Source: Leucobacter salsicius M1-8
GTDB lineage: Bacteria > Actinomycetota > Actinomycetes > Actinomycetales > Microbacteriaceae
Direction of reading: 5' to 3'
Length of the DNA stretch: 64,000 nucleotides
Assembly: GCF_000350525.1 (NCBI RefSeq)
Contig: NZ_AOCN01000026.1
Span: 134,770 to 198,769 of the forward strand
Position 1 is the stretch's first letter. Each line of letters opens with the position of its first letter. Below the pieces are notes generated by a model that saw only the letters and a program-made list of their open reading frames with translations, was not told where the DNA came from and did no database searches. This document shows, in pieces, positions 9,466 through 17,371 of this stretch. Both the position numbers and the translations under genes were made by a program.

Positions 9466-10326
9466 TTACGACTTGTCGCTGCTGCTCGCTTTGACGGACG
9501 TCGGAATGCGGTCGGGAATGTCTCGCGGGGTCGTGTTGTACTTTGCGAGGAACGGCATCGGATCGACCGGCTCGTCGTTCACGCGAAGCGCGAGATGCAG
9601 ATGCGCTCCGAACGACATGCCCGTTGAACCGACCTCGCCGGCAGGGTCGCCCATCTTAAGCGTGTCGCCCACCTGAATCGTGTGCGAGTTATCGATCATG
9701 TGGCAGTAGCGGCTCGTCACCGTCTGGCCGTCGATCTCGTGCTCGAGCTTCAGCCCGAATCCGCAGCCGTCCGTGGTCTGGCCAGCCTCCAGCACGACGC
9801 CGTCGGCGATCGCCTGGATCGGCGTGCCAGCCGAGGCCGCAAAGTCCTGCGCGTCGTGGAACTGCTCGACCGGGGCCGTGCGGTACCCGAACGGGTCGGT
9901 CAGCATGACGGGGGACGCAAACGGGTAGTTCACGAGCACCTTCGGATTGAAGGTGTACGACGCGGCCGTGATCTCCTCGGATGCGATGCCTTCGACGTCC
10001 GTGAACGAATCGGGCATGTCGGCCGCGGAGAACTCGGAGAACAGCTCCTGCTGTGCGGCAGCGGCCTCGGTGACGTCGGTCTGTGCGGCGATCGGCACGG
10101 CGGCCACCAGGGCGAGCCCGCACACGCTCGTCAGAGCGGCGGCTGCGGCAAACTTTTGACGCTTCGTACGCGGCGCTCGCGGCACCACGGGCTCGGGAGC
10201 CGCGGCCGGGACGTGCGTGCGACGGGGGACCCGAAAGGAGATCTCTTCTCCAGCGTGCCGGAGGGTGGCACGGAGTCCGCGACGCGAGGGGAGATCCCTA
10301 TTCGGTTCTGGCAATTCGTCAGGCAT
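9466..10326 (-). CDS. M23 (LytM) family peptidoglycan endopeptidase, membrane anchored
   Basis: A predicted cell-wall hydrolase that cuts peptide crosslinks in peptidoglycan. Counting from ATG 10326 the product has 286 residues: a polar cytoplasmic start, one hydrophobic segment (about 59-81), a spacer, and a C-terminal LytM domain. Zinc ligands look intact: H157 and D161 in FHDAQDF, H209 in YCHM, and the HLH motif (H242, H244) in SFGAHLHLAL. An upstream ATG at 10368 would add 14 residues but has no ribosome site and nearly abuts the MtrA-like box. I prefer 10326, although its own ribosome site (GAAAG) is also poor. Confidence 0.85.
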   Translation of the reverse strand: MPDELPEPNRDLPSRRGLRATLRHAGEEISFRVPRRTHVPAAAPEPVVPRAPRTKRQKFAAAAALTSVCGLALVAAVPIAAQTDVTEAAAAQQELFSEFSAADMPDSFTDVEGIASEEITAASYTFNPKVLVNYPFASPVMLTDPFGYRTAPVEQFHDAQDFAASAGTPIQAIADGVVLEAGQTTDGCGFGLKLEHEIDGQTVTSRYCHMIDNSHTIQVGDTLKMGDPAGEVGSTGMSFGAHLHLALRVNDEPVDPMPFLAKYNTTPRDIPDRIPTSVKASSSDKS

Positions 10327-10374
10327 GCAAACTTTCGACTCGGCGAATGCGCTCAAATTGACGCGCATGGAAAC

Positions 10375-10390
10375 ATAACGAATAGGTTAC
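10375..10390 (-). promoter_or_regulatory. MtrA-like direct-repeat box upstream of the M23 gene
   Basis: Read on the minus strand this is GTAAC-CTATTC-GTTAT, two similar pentamers six bases apart. It resembles the GTnAC-N6-GTnAC sites described for the actinobacterial response regulator MtrA, which controls cell-wall hydrolases. The last base departs from consensus. It lies 49-64 nt upstream of the preferred start. Confidence 0.45.
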
Positions 10391-10424
10391 AACGCTTTAC
10401 TGAAAAGCACCATAATTAAATGAT

Positions 10425-11084
10425 TTATGGGTGCGGATGTGATACGCCTGTTGCCTCAGCAATGAATCGCGCGATGAGTTCGGGGTCCTTCACGCCGGGG
10501 GACGACTCAACACCGCTCGAGACATCCACGCCCGCGGGGGAGACCTGCTCCACCGCGGCCGCGACGTTTACGGGGGAGAGCCCACCAGCCAGCAGCCAGC
10601 TGTCTCCGAACTCGCTCGGGTCGCGACCCTCGAAGCTCCAGCGAGCCCCGGATCCGGGATCTGCACCGTCGAGTAGCAGTCGTTCCTCACCATATTCCCC
10701 GGGCGTAAGGCCCGGGAAGTGGGTCAGCGAGGCTGCACGCCACACGCGGGGGAGCACGGCCCGGGCGGCAGCGAAGTCCGTCGCCGCGTATCGGCCGTGC
10801 AGTTGCAGCACGTCAAAGCCCAGTGCGAAGGCCCGCTCGGCGGCCTCGCGTGCTGGCATCTTGTTCACCACGAGCACAGTGTCAATGGCGGGATTCTCTG
10901 CGCGCGCGGCCGCGATGACGGCAACAGCCTCGGCATCGCTGGCGTCCCGGGGCGTGCCGGGGCTCATCACGACGCCGATCGCCTGCGCGCCGAGCTGCAC
11001 GGCGAGGCGCGTAAGATTGGGGTCCCGCATGCCGCAGATCTTGACGTAGATCCTGGGGGAGTCTTCAGCTGCGCTTTTGGTCAC
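10425..11084 (-). CDS. trpF: Phosphoribosylanthranilate isomerase
   Basis: TrpF performs the Amadori rearrangement of phosphoribosylanthranilate to CdRP in tryptophan synthesis. The 219-residue (beta/alpha)8 barrel has KICGMRD (from K15; catalytic Cys17), QLHG (94-97), the phosphate-binding LAGGL (165-169) and VDVSSGVE (186-193, general acid Asp187). It stands alone, away from other trp genes. In many actinobacteria trpF is absent and PriA does both the HisA and TrpF reactions, so a dedicated trpF is notable. GTG 11084 has no ribosome site; TAGACT at 11096-11091 ends 6 nt before it, so the mRNA is probably leaderless. Confidence 0.93.
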   Translation of the reverse strand: MTKSAAEDSPRIYVKICGMRDPNLTRLAVQLGAQAIGVVMSPGTPRDASDAEAVAVIAAARAENPAIDTVLVVNKMPAREAAERAFALGFDVLQLHGRYAATDFAAARAVLPRVWRAASLTHFPGLTPGEYGEERLLLDGADPGSGARWSFEGRDPSEFGDSWLLAGGLSPVNVAAAVEQVSPAGVDVSSGVESSPGVKDPELIARFIAEATGVSHPHP

Positions 11085-11090
11085 ACATCC

Positions 11091-11106
11091 AGTCTAGGAC
11101 TAGCCT
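11091..11106. promoter_or_regulatory. Divergent -10 boxes of trpF and the lipoprotein gene
   Basis: On the minus strand TAGACT (11096-11091) serves trpF. On the plus strand TAGCCT (11101-11106) can serve the lipoprotein gene with a leader of about 30 nt. The two boxes are four bases apart, so the promoters probably compete for polymerase. Confidence 0.5.
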
Positions 11107-11145
11107 GAATGAGTACTGCGATCATCGGTGTGAATTGAGGAATTT

Positions 11146-11637
11146 TTGGCTTCTGTGAAGACGCGAGTGGCTGCGGTGGCGGCCGGCCTTGTGATCGCGC
11201 TGACCGCCGGCTGCTCTGGTCCGACGCTCCAGGAGTCACTCAATCCAACTCCGGGCCAGGCGGGTTGCAAACCAGCCTCACCCGCCGCAGGGCCGGATCA
11301 GAACTTCGAGATCCAGGGCACACCGCTCGCCAAGGGCGCCACCGCCTCGGGTCTGTTCTTCGAGGACAACGCGAATCCAGCACAGCGCAATAAGGTCCTG
11401 GAGCGGAAGTTCGTGGTGCGAGTGTCTGGTGAGGGTGAGTTCGGCGCCGAGCTCGTCGGGCCGTCGGGCAAGCCCTCAGCGCTCGCGTGGGGCCCCGAGC
11501 CCCACGAGGGCGGCGACGCGAGCAGCGCCGGTGAGGAATGGGACATGGGTCTCAAGTTTGATGACTTCGGATGCTGGAACCTCACGCTGACACGTGACGA
11601 GGTTCCCACCGCGGCGTTCTGGTTCGAAATCGGGTAG
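11146..11637 (+). CDS. Putative lipoprotein of unknown function
   Basis: I do not recognise the family. The 163-residue product starts with a basic N terminus, a hydrophobic core and the lipobox LTAGC (modified Cys23), so it should be an exported lipoprotein. The mature part is acidic and contains two further cysteines (one near residue 41 and one in FGCWNLTL near the end) that could form a disulfide. Short beta-rich segments such as RKFVVRVSGEGEFGAELVG suggest a small sandwich fold. The TTG start is chosen because TTGAGGAA lies at ideal spacing. The 3' neighbour is a decayed cupin sequence on the opposite strand. Confidence 0.75.
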   Translation: MASVKTRVAAVAAGLVIALTAGCSGPTLQESLNPTPGQAGCKPASPAAGPDQNFEIQGTPLAKGATASGLFFEDNANPAQRNKVLERKFVVRVSGEGEFGAELVGPSGKPSALAWGPEPHEGGDASSAGEEWDMGLKFDDFGCWNLTLTRDEVPTAAFWFEIG

Positions 11638-11684
11638 CTGCAGGCTGGGATTGGCCTTTGTTTCGAGGGCTCAACCCACTTAAG

Positions 11685-11720
11685 CTGACATAATATAGAT
11701 TATCGGTATTATATTCCGAG
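11685..11720. other. AT-rich island with short inverted repeat
   Basis: In this GC-rich window the stretch around 11690-11716 is strikingly AT-rich. It contains the inverted repeat AATATA (11692-11697) / TATATT (11710-11715) with a 12-nt spacer. It may be a former promoter or operator of the neighbouring genes. From 11638 to 12029 I see no intact gene. Confidence 0.4.
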
Positions 11721-11734
11721 GCGAGACCCGAGCC

Positions 11735-11926
11735 AATTATTGGCCCGGCCACTCCGACCCGGGGTGAATGCTTGGTGCCAGCTGGAATGTAAATGGATCT
11801 CGACTGCGCAACCACACGCGTTTCGCCATCGATCGTCACGTGCGCCTTCGGATCGCGCTGCGCCTGCGAGTCCACCAGCTGGCACCCTTCACCCCGGTTG
11901 GGCGGCAGCGGAATGCCGGCGATCAC
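11735..11926 (-). pseudogene. Remnant of a cupin-domain protein
   Basis: The minus-strand frame from GTG 11926 encodes a cupin-like second motif: VTIDGETRVV followed by SIYIPAGTKHSPRV and then GPII. This is the typical end of a small cupin barrel. The first cupin motif (HxH...E) is absent, and beyond about 11735 the frame runs through an AT-rich stretch and then overlaps the end of the lipoprotein gene antisense. I read it as a decayed fragment, not a working gene. There is no ribosome site at the GTG. The similarity is by eye only. Confidence 0.45.
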
Positions 11927-12029
11927 CCAACCCCGCGCTCAACTTCGAACACATGGGGTTAGTTTCTCCCAGTGTAGACGAATATTCTCATATGGGCTAC
12001 ACCCCACCCTCGAGCAACACGCTGGCGAG

Positions 12030-12815
12030 CTACCGGGGCGTACTCAGCAGCAACAGCGTGCGGCTCGCGAGCGCGCTCACACCCAAGCTGCCGAACTCCC
12101 CCGCGCTGAGCATCAACGCCGGGCTGTTGCCCGCCCATGCCGCCAACGCGAGCACACCAGCACCGCCGAGCAGAATCCACCCAACCATCGCGACCCCCAC
12201 CGACACCGTTCTCCCCAGCACCGCCGAGCCGCTGACCGTCACCGGCTTGATCAGGCACGCAAGCGAGAAGGCGACCGCGCCGAGCGCCACTCCCCCAAAA
12301 ACATCGCTCGGTCGGTGCCAGCCGAAGGCCAACAGCTGCCAGCCAGCCGCCCCGAGCAGCGCCGCACAGCCGAGCGTCACGATCGCACGGCCTCGGGCGG
12401 GTACCGCCCAGATCAGCGCCGCAGTGAGCACGGTAAAGACCGTGATGTGGCCGCTCGGAAACGTGTTGGGCAGATCCAGCTCGAAGAGCGCGGGCCGCGT
12501 CAACAGCTGTTGCTTGAGCAGCTGCGAGGCCACGATCGCAAGCGCGGGCACGACCGTCACGACAACCGCCCGGCGAATACCGTGCACCGCGAGCGCAATG
12601 ACACCCACCACCAGGAGTGCCACAGCAACCGACGGAATGGACACCAGGTTGAGTGGCGGCGGTGGGCTCGTCGTAAAGTTCGCCGCATCCAGTGCGCTGT
12701 CCTCGGCGCGCTGCCCGAGCTCGTTGCGCACCCCGAGCACGTACGAACCAACGCCCACCGCCGCCCAGAAGATCACAAACCACAGGGCACGCCTGCGCCC
12801 CGTCACCTGCCTCAC
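12030..12815 (-). CDS. PAP2 superfamily membrane phosphatase
   Basis: A polytopic membrane protein (261 residues, about six hydrophobic segments) of the type 2 phosphatidic acid phosphatase family. Such enzymes act on lipid phosphates such as undecaprenyl pyrophosphate or phosphatidic acid on the outer face of the membrane. Motifs run in order: KQQLLTRP (about 101-108, one residue shorter than the usual K-x6-RP), PSGH (120-123) and HRPSD (167-171), carrying the catalytic histidines. GTG 12815 overlaps the stop of the TrmH gene by 4 nt and has a G-rich ribosome site. It is the last gene of a three-gene operon. The substrate cannot be told from sequence. Confidence 0.85.
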   Translation of the reverse strand: MRQVTGRRRALWFVIFWAAVGVGSYVLGVRNELGQRAEDSALDAANFTTSPPPPLNLVSIPSVAVALLVVGVIALAVHGIRRAVVVTVVPALAIVASQLLKQQLLTRPALFELDLPNTFPSGHITVFTVLTAALIWAVPARGRAIVTLGCAALLGAAGWQLLAFGWHRPSDVFGGVALGAVAFSLACLIKPVTVSGSAVLGRTVSVGVAMVGWILLGGAGVLALAAWAGNSPALMLSAGEFGSLGVSALASRTLLLLSTPR

Positions 12816-13663
12816 GAAGCGGCCCCGACCCCCGCAGTCGCTTTGAGCGCCTGCGCGTCGCCCGTGCGAACGGCCCACAGAGCGAGCGCCGCGGCCGTGG
12901 CCACGTTGAGCGAGTCGACTCCGTGCTCCATGGGAATCACGACCGAGCGTGCCGCCGATGCGAGCGCACGGCGACTGAGTCCCGGCCCCTCGGTGCCAAA
13001 CATCAGCGCGAGGCGATCCGGAATATCAGTTACGAACTCCGCAAGATCTTGCGCGTCATCACGCAGCGCAAATGCCGTGAGCTCATAGCCTTCGTCGCGA
13101 AACAGCGGGCCAGCTTCGCGCCAGTCGGGCAGCCGGGCCCAGGGCACCTGCAGCACGGCGCCCATGCTCACGCGCACCGCGCGCCGATAGAGCGGGTCGG
13201 CACAGCCGGGGCTCAGCAGCACGGCGTCGACGCCCAATGCGGCCGCCGAACGGAACACGGCCCCCACGTTCGTGTGGTCAGCAAGATCCTCGAGCACCAC
13301 GACCCGGCGCGACGACCGCAGCAGCTCGACCGGATCGAGCGGCGCCGGGCGGTGCATGGACGCAAGCGCCCCGCGGTGCATGTTGAACCCGGTGAGCTGC
13401 TCCAGCTGCTCCGAGTCCCCCACGTACACCGGCACGTCGGGATACGCCGCAAACAACGGCTCCATCTGCTCCAACCAAACCTCGGCGAGCAGCACCGCGC
13501 GCGGCCGGTGCCCGACCCGCAGCGCCCGTTCGATTACTTTGGGTGACTCGGCCAGGTAGAGCCCCTCGGCGGGCTCGCGTACGCGCCGCATGGCGACGTC
13601 GGTGAGCCCTGTGAAATCGTGCAGCTCGGGAGCGGAAATATCGGTGATGCGTACGATGTTCAC
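12812..13663 (-). CDS. SpoU/TrmH family RNA 2'-O-methyltransferase
   Basis: A SPOUT-class, knot-fold SAM-dependent methyltransferase of 283 residues acting on rRNA or tRNA ribose. The three SpoU motifs are clear: NVGAVFRSA (132-140, with Asn132 and Arg138), FGTEGPGL (222-229) and DSLNVATA (250-257). The N-terminal 100 residues resemble the substrate-binding domain of TsnR/RlmB-like enzymes. GTG 13663 overlaps the hydrolase stop by 4 nt, and the gene's own stop overlaps the next start by 4 nt, so all three genes are tightly coupled. The exact RNA target is not identifiable. Thiostrepton-resistance-like methylases belong to the same family, but nothing here indicates resistance. Confidence 0.9.
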   Translation of the reverse strand: MNIVRITDISAPELHDFTGLTDVAMRRVREPAEGLYLAESPKVIERALRVGHRPRAVLLAEVWLEQMEPLFAAYPDVPVYVGDSEQLEQLTGFNMHRGALASMHRPAPLDPVELLRSSRRVVVLEDLADHTNVGAVFRSAAALGVDAVLLSPGCADPLYRRAVRVSMGAVLQVPWARLPDWREAGPLFRDEGYELTAFALRDDAQDLAEFVTDIPDRLALMFGTEGPGLSRRALASAARSVVIPMEHGVDSLNVATAAALALWAVRTGDAQALKATAGVGAAS

Positions 13664-14544
13664 GCAGAGACCTCACTCGTCAGGTGGTCGGCGACAAACG
13701 CGACCGCGTCTTCAACTGCTTCGTAGTGCACCAGGTGGCCCGTGCCCGGGATCACGTGCAGCGTGGATCCCGGGATGCGCCGGTGCAGCTCAAGCTGCTT
13801 GGGCAGCGGTGTAATGTCGTCGCGGTCTCCCGCCACGATGAGCGTCGGCATCGTGTACACCGCGGCGTCTTCGATGACGGTGTGCGACACCGATGCGCGA
13901 AACGCGTCGAGCAGCGTGCCTGCGTCGGCGAACCTGCTGAAGTAGGCGTTGTGCTGCCCGTGAATCCAGGCCCGCAGCTCGCTGTCGCGCGTCTTCGCCA
14001 TGACCTCGCTCATACCCCGCACGATCAGCGGGTTGCCGAGGAGCGCCCGGGCCGCACGCTCGGGCAGCATGTCCGCCACCCGGTAGTAGCCGATCGCCAG
14101 CTGCGTCAACACGGCCTGCGGCCCCTCGAGGGCGGGCGCCGAAATGGGATTAATGAGCACGGCGCGCGCCGGATCAAGGCCACCCTTGAGCGCGGCCGTC
14201 ACGACGAGCGAGCCAAAGGAGTGTCCCAGGATCGCAAACTTCTCGGGCGCGACCGCCCGGGTGAACTCGCGCAGCCACTCCCCGTAGAGCGCAATGTCGT
14301 GCGTGCGGCCGGGGATGGCCGGCGTCTCGCCGAACCCTGGCAGGTCGGGCACGATGACACGCGCGTTCGGGCGAATGCGCGCCAACTCTTGGGCCATACC
14401 CTCGAGGCCGTGGTGGTCGCCGCGGAAGCCGTGCACGAAGATGATGGTGGCGCTATCTGGCGACCCCTCAGCGGCGCCATACTGCCACGCCTTCGTGGGT
14501 ACACCCAGCGTGTCTACGGTCAGTGTTTGAGCGGCTTCAGTCAC
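13660..14544 (-). CDS. Alpha/beta hydrolase
   Basis: A 294-residue alpha/beta-fold hydrolase with a likely triad of Ser109 (nucleophile elbow GHSFG, 107-111), Asp243 (in GDRDDITP) and His270 (in GTGHLVHYE). The oxyanion region is HGFRGD (38-43). The cap between about 140 and 220 is helical. It has no signal peptide. Its closest general similarity is to esterase and 2-hydroxymuconate hydrolase-like enzymes, but the substrate is unknown. It is the first gene of the operon with TrmH and PAP2. The GTG start has no ribosome site, and TACGAT ends 7 nt upstream, which suggests a leaderless mRNA. Confidence 0.88.
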   Translation of the reverse strand: MTEAAQTLTVDTLGVPTKAWQYGAAEGSPDSATIIFVHGFRGDHHGLEGMAQELARIRPNARVIVPDLPGFGETPAIPGRTHDIALYGEWLREFTRAVAPEKFAILGHSFGSLVVTAALKGGLDPARAVLINPISAPALEGPQAVLTQLAIGYYRVADMLPERAARALLGNPLIVRGMSEVMAKTRDSELRAWIHGQHNAYFSRFADAGTLLDAFRASVSHTVIEDAAVYTMPTLIVAGDRDDITPLPKQLELHRRIPGSTLHVIPGTGHLVHYEAVEDAVAFVADHLTSEVSA

Positions 14545-14656
14545 TTAAGTCATCGTAGCGATAGGCACTGACAGCGGTCTGGGCTTGCCCGCGGGGCGCA
14601 GGACGCCGGGCGTGTCGGAGGTGCCCGATAACATCGACTTAACGAAAGGATGTGAC

Positions 14657-15358
14657 GTGACCAAACCTCTTCCCCTGTGGGCCACGCACCTTGCCGTGTT
14701 TGACACGGAGACAACCGGAGTCGACACCGCAGAAGCCCGCATTGTGAGCGCGGCGATCGCGCTGCTCGGCCCCGCTGGCGAAGTGCTCGAGCGCTACGAC
14801 TGGCTCCTTGATCCGGGAGTTCCGATTCCCGAGGGCGCCGCGAACGTGCACGGCATTACCACCGAGATCGCTCAGGCCAGCGGCATCGACGCGAGCGTCG
14901 GTGTCGCGCAGATCGCCGCACAACTGCGCGAAATGATCGACCGTGGCTACCCCATCGTCGCCTACAACGCGCCGTTCGACCTCACGCTGATCGCGGCCGA
15001 GGCCGCTCGTCACGGTGTGGCGTGGCCTGCCGAGGTCTCCCCCGTGGTTGACCCGCTGCTGCTCGACAAGCAGTTCGACCGATACCGCAAGGGCAAGCGC
15101 ACGCTCGAGGCCGTCGCCGCACACTACGGGGTCGACCTGGGCAACGCCCACGACGCGGGCGAGGACGCGATTGCTGCCGGGCGCGTGCTGCAGTGCATCG
15201 CGTTGAAGTACGCCGACGTCGCTCCCCCCGAGCTCGACGAGCTGCATCAGGCGCAGATCGGCTGGTCGCAGGCGCAGGCCGAGAATTTCCAGGCCTACAT
15301 GCGTCGTGCTCGCGATCCGCAGTTTGTTGCCGACGGACGGTGGCCCGTGCGCGGCTAG
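14657..15358 (+). CDS. DEDDh exonuclease (DNA polymerase III epsilon-like)
   Basis: A 233-residue 3'-5' exonuclease of the DnaQ/RNase T superfamily. The first metal motif is FDTETTG (Asp16, Glu18), the second is YNAPFDLTLI, and the third is HDAGEDA with the His and Asp of the DEDDh type. Relatives are annotated as 3'-5' exonuclease or the epsilon subunit of Pol III, but actinobacteria proofread mainly through the DnaE PHP domain, so a repair or RNA-processing role is as likely. GTG 14657 is preceded by AAAGGA; an open frame upstream to 14585 has no such site. It is a single gene, convergent with rpmE2. Confidence 0.88.
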   Translation: MTKPLPLWATHLAVFDTETTGVDTAEARIVSAAIALLGPAGEVLERYDWLLDPGVPIPEGAANVHGITTEIAQASGIDASVGVAQIAAQLREMIDRGYPIVAYNAPFDLTLIAAEAARHGVAWPAEVSPVVDPLLLDKQFDRYRKGKRTLEAVAAHYGVDLGNAHDAGEDAIAAGRVLQCIALKYADVAPPELDELHQAQIGWSQAQAENFQAYMRRARDPQFVADGRWPVRG

Positions 15359-15370
15359 CTCCGCGCACAA

Positions 15371-15409
15371 CAAAGCGGGGCCGGATCCATTGGATCCGGC
15401 CCCGCTTTG
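15371..15409. terminator. Shared terminator of exonuclease gene and rpmE2
   Basis: A 19-bp perfect inverted repeat (15371-15389 with 15391-15409) sits between convergent genes, 12 nt after one stop and 15 nt from the other. It contains two GGATCC sites, so it is also one of the many GGATCC/GATCCGG clusters in this window. Confidence 0.88.
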
Positions 15410-15424
15410 TGTTGCAGCAGCTGC

Positions 15425-15673
15425 TTAGGCGCCGAAGCCCTTGAAGCGCTGGTTGAACTTCTCGACGCGGCCAGCCGAGTCCATGATGCGCTGCTTACCC
15501 GTGTAGAAGGGGTGCGAAGCGCTCGAGATCTCAACGTCGAGAACGGGGTACGTGACGCCGTCAAGCTCGATGGTCTTCGCGCTCGTCATCGTCGAACGGG
15601 TGAGGAACGTCTCTCCCGATGCGAGGTCGCGGAAAACGATTGCGTTGTACTCGGGGTGAATGCCGGTCTTCAT
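15425..15673 (-). CDS. rpmE2: 50S ribosomal protein L31 type B
   Basis: An 82-residue L31 of the zinc-independent (C-minus, type B) class. It starts [10 protein letters not shown] and continues [17 protein letters not shown], with the conserved HPFYTGKQ; the CxxC zinc motifs of type A are absent. Type B copies usually replace the zinc form when zinc is scarce and are often repressed by Zur. I find no clear Zur palindrome upstream, so in this organism it may be the main L31. ATG 15673 follows GAAGGA. The gene is single and convergent with the exonuclease gene. Confidence 0.95.
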   Translation of the reverse strand: MKTGIHPEYNAIVFRDLASGETFLTRSTMTSAKTIELDGVTYPVLDVEISSASHPFYTGKQRIMDSAGRVEKFNQRFKGFGA

Positions 15674-15799
15674 GAGTGTTCCTTCAGTAGTTTGCCTGGA
15701 ATGGGGCGTGTAACAGCACGCTCCGAGGTCTTGGGAAGGTGCGGATGGCCGCACACAGACAATCAGTTTAGCAGACGTGAACGCCTGATCTGGCGAAGC

Positions 15800-16585
15800 T
15801 TACGCTCGCGCCGTCGCCGAGAACCGACCGTTGGCCTCCGTCAGCTCGAACGGCATCCCAAACGTTGCTTCAAGGTTTGCTGCTGTGAGCGTTTCAGTGA
15901 TTGGGCCGGCGGCCTGCACGCGACCCTCATTGAGCATCAACACGTGCGTGAACCCGGGCGGAATTTCCTCGACGTGGTGGGTCACCATGATCATCGCGGG
16001 CGAGTACGGGGACTGCGCGAAGCCCGAAAGCATCTGCAGCAGCCGCTCACGGGCCCCGAGGTCAAGGCTCGCGCTCGGCTCGTCGAGCAGCAGCATCTCG
16101 GGATCGGTCATCACTGCGCGGGCGATCATGGCGCGCTTGCGCTCGCCATCGCTAAGGGTGCCAAACTTGCTATCGGCGAAGCCCTCGAGATTCCACTCGG
16201 CGAGCACGCGCTCGGCCTGCCGCACATCGATCTCGTCGTACTGCTCTCGCCAGCGCCCCTCAACCGAGTAGGCCGCGGTCAGCACGACGTCGCGCACGAG
16301 CTCGCTCGCCGGGATCCGGCGCGCCGAGGCCGAGGACACGAAGCCGATGCGGGTACGCAGCTCGAATACGTCGACCTTGCCCAGCCGCTCGTCGAGCACG
16401 TCTACGGTGCCGCGGGTCGGAAAGTCGGAGGCCGTCGCCAGCTTCATTAGCGTCGTCTTGCCCGCGCCGTTGGGGCCGAGCACGACCCAGCGCTCGGAAT
16501 CCTCAACGGCCCAGTTCAGGCCGTCAAGAATGGGGCGCTGATTTCGCACGTAGGAGACATCGGTGAGGCGCAGCACGTTGGTCAT
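15800..16585 (-). CDS. ABC transporter-type ATPase, YlmA/ModF-like
   Basis: A 261-residue single ABC ATPase: Walker A GPNGAGKT (37-44), a variant signature LSDGERKR, and Walker B MLLLDEPSASLD followed by a switch His (VTHHVEE). No permease or binding protein lies next to it, so it may be an orphan partner of a distant transporter, or a stand-alone regulatory ATPase like the YlmA/ModF group, which it resembles in length and in the LSDGE signature. ATG 16585 (MTNVLRLTDV) is taken as the start; the frame extends far upstream antisense to serB, which is not credible coding. It is divergent from serB by 100 nt. Confidence 0.85.
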   Translation of the reverse strand: MTNVLRLTDVSYVRNQRPILDGLNWAVEDSERWVVLGPNGAGKTTLMKLATASDFPTRGTVDVLDERLGKVDVFELRTRIGFVSSASARRIPASELVRDVVLTAAYSVEGRWREQYDEIDVRQAERVLAEWNLEGFADSKFGTLSDGERKRAMIARAVMTDPEMLLLDEPSASLDLGARERLLQMLSGFAQSPYSPAMIMVTHHVEEIPPGFTHVLMLNEGRVQAAGPITETLTAANLEATFGMPFELTEANGRFSATARA

Positions 16586-16672
16586 GTCCCTCAGCCTAAC
16601 GACTTCACCCGCGCAAGGCCGGTACGGCACGCGGCGCATTCGCAGGCCACAATCTGCGGGCCGCCTGGTGCA

Positions 16673-16678
16673 TAGACT
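16673..16678 (+). promoter_or_regulatory. -10 box of serB (leaderless start)
   Basis: TAGACT at 16673-16678 ends 7 nt before the serB ATG at 16686. This is too close for a normal leader, and GGGAG lies only two bases from the ATG. It predicts a leaderless mRNA. Confidence 0.55.
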
Positions 16679-16685
16679 GGGAGTC

Positions 16686-17324
16686 ATGACCGTATCTCCC
16701 CTTGTTGTGCTTGATTGCGATTCCACGACCATCCAGGATGAGGTGATCGAGTTGATCGCCGAGGCCGCCGGTAGCCGCGAGGCCGTAGCCGAGGTCACCG
16801 AACGCGCAATGCGCGGCGAACTCGACTTCGCCGAGAGCCTGCGCGAGCGCGTCGCCACCCTGGCCGGCACGCCCGAGTCCGTGTTTGCCGAGACCTACGC
16901 CCGCGTGCGCCTCACCCCCGGCATCACCGAGCTCATCGCCGAGGTACACCGCCGCGGCGGCAAGGTCGGCGTCGTGTCCGGCGGCTTCCACGAGGTACTC
17001 GACCCCCTCGCGAAGGATCTAGGCCTGGATTTCTGGCGCGCCAACCGGCTCGAGGTCGTCGACGGCGTGCTCACGGGCCGCACGGTCGGCCCGATCATTC
17101 ACGCCGCCGCAAAGGCTGAGGCCCTGCAGGAGTGGGCGAACGCCAGCGAGATCGCACTCAGCGCGACCGTCGCGATCGGTGACGGCGCCAACGACCTCGA
17201 CATGATGGGCGTCGCCGCGATCGGCGTCTCCTTCAACGGCAAGCCCGTGGTCGTCGAACGCGCCGACGAGGCCATCACCGATGACCTCGCGCGGGCGATC
17301 CCGTTCCTCGACCGCCTGGGCTAG
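16686..17324 (+). CDS. serB: Phosphoserine phosphatase
   Basis: A HAD-family phosphatase for the last step of serine synthesis, O-phosphoserine to serine. The 212-residue catalytic unit has motif I DCDST (nucleophile Asp10 and acid Asp12), motif II SGG (98-100), Lys143 and motif III GDGANDLDM (165-173). It lacks the N-terminal ACT domains that many SerB proteins carry, so allosteric feedback by serine is not expected. The cap region EVTERAMRGELDF matches the phosphoserine phosphatase subgroup. It is a single gene ending in a very strong palindromic terminator shared with fabG. Confidence 0.93.
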   Translation: MTVSPLVVLDCDSTTIQDEVIELIAEAAGSREAVAEVTERAMRGELDFAESLRERVATLAGTPESVFAETYARVRLTPGITELIAEVHRRGGKVGVVSGGFHEVLDPLAKDLGLDFWRANRLEVVDGVLTGRTVGPIIHAAAKAEALQEWANASEIALSATVAIGDGANDLDMMGVAAIGVSFNGKPVVVERADEAITDDLARAIPFLDRLG

Positions 17325-17371
17325 TACCGCCCGGGCCGGCCCGGCCCCTCGGCCATTCGGCCGCATAACGC

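Noticed and set aside
12030-14544. Hydrolase-TrmH-PAP2 operon as a resistance or defence island
   Set aside because: The genes are tightly coupled, but each belongs to a broad housekeeping family and base composition matches the surroundings.
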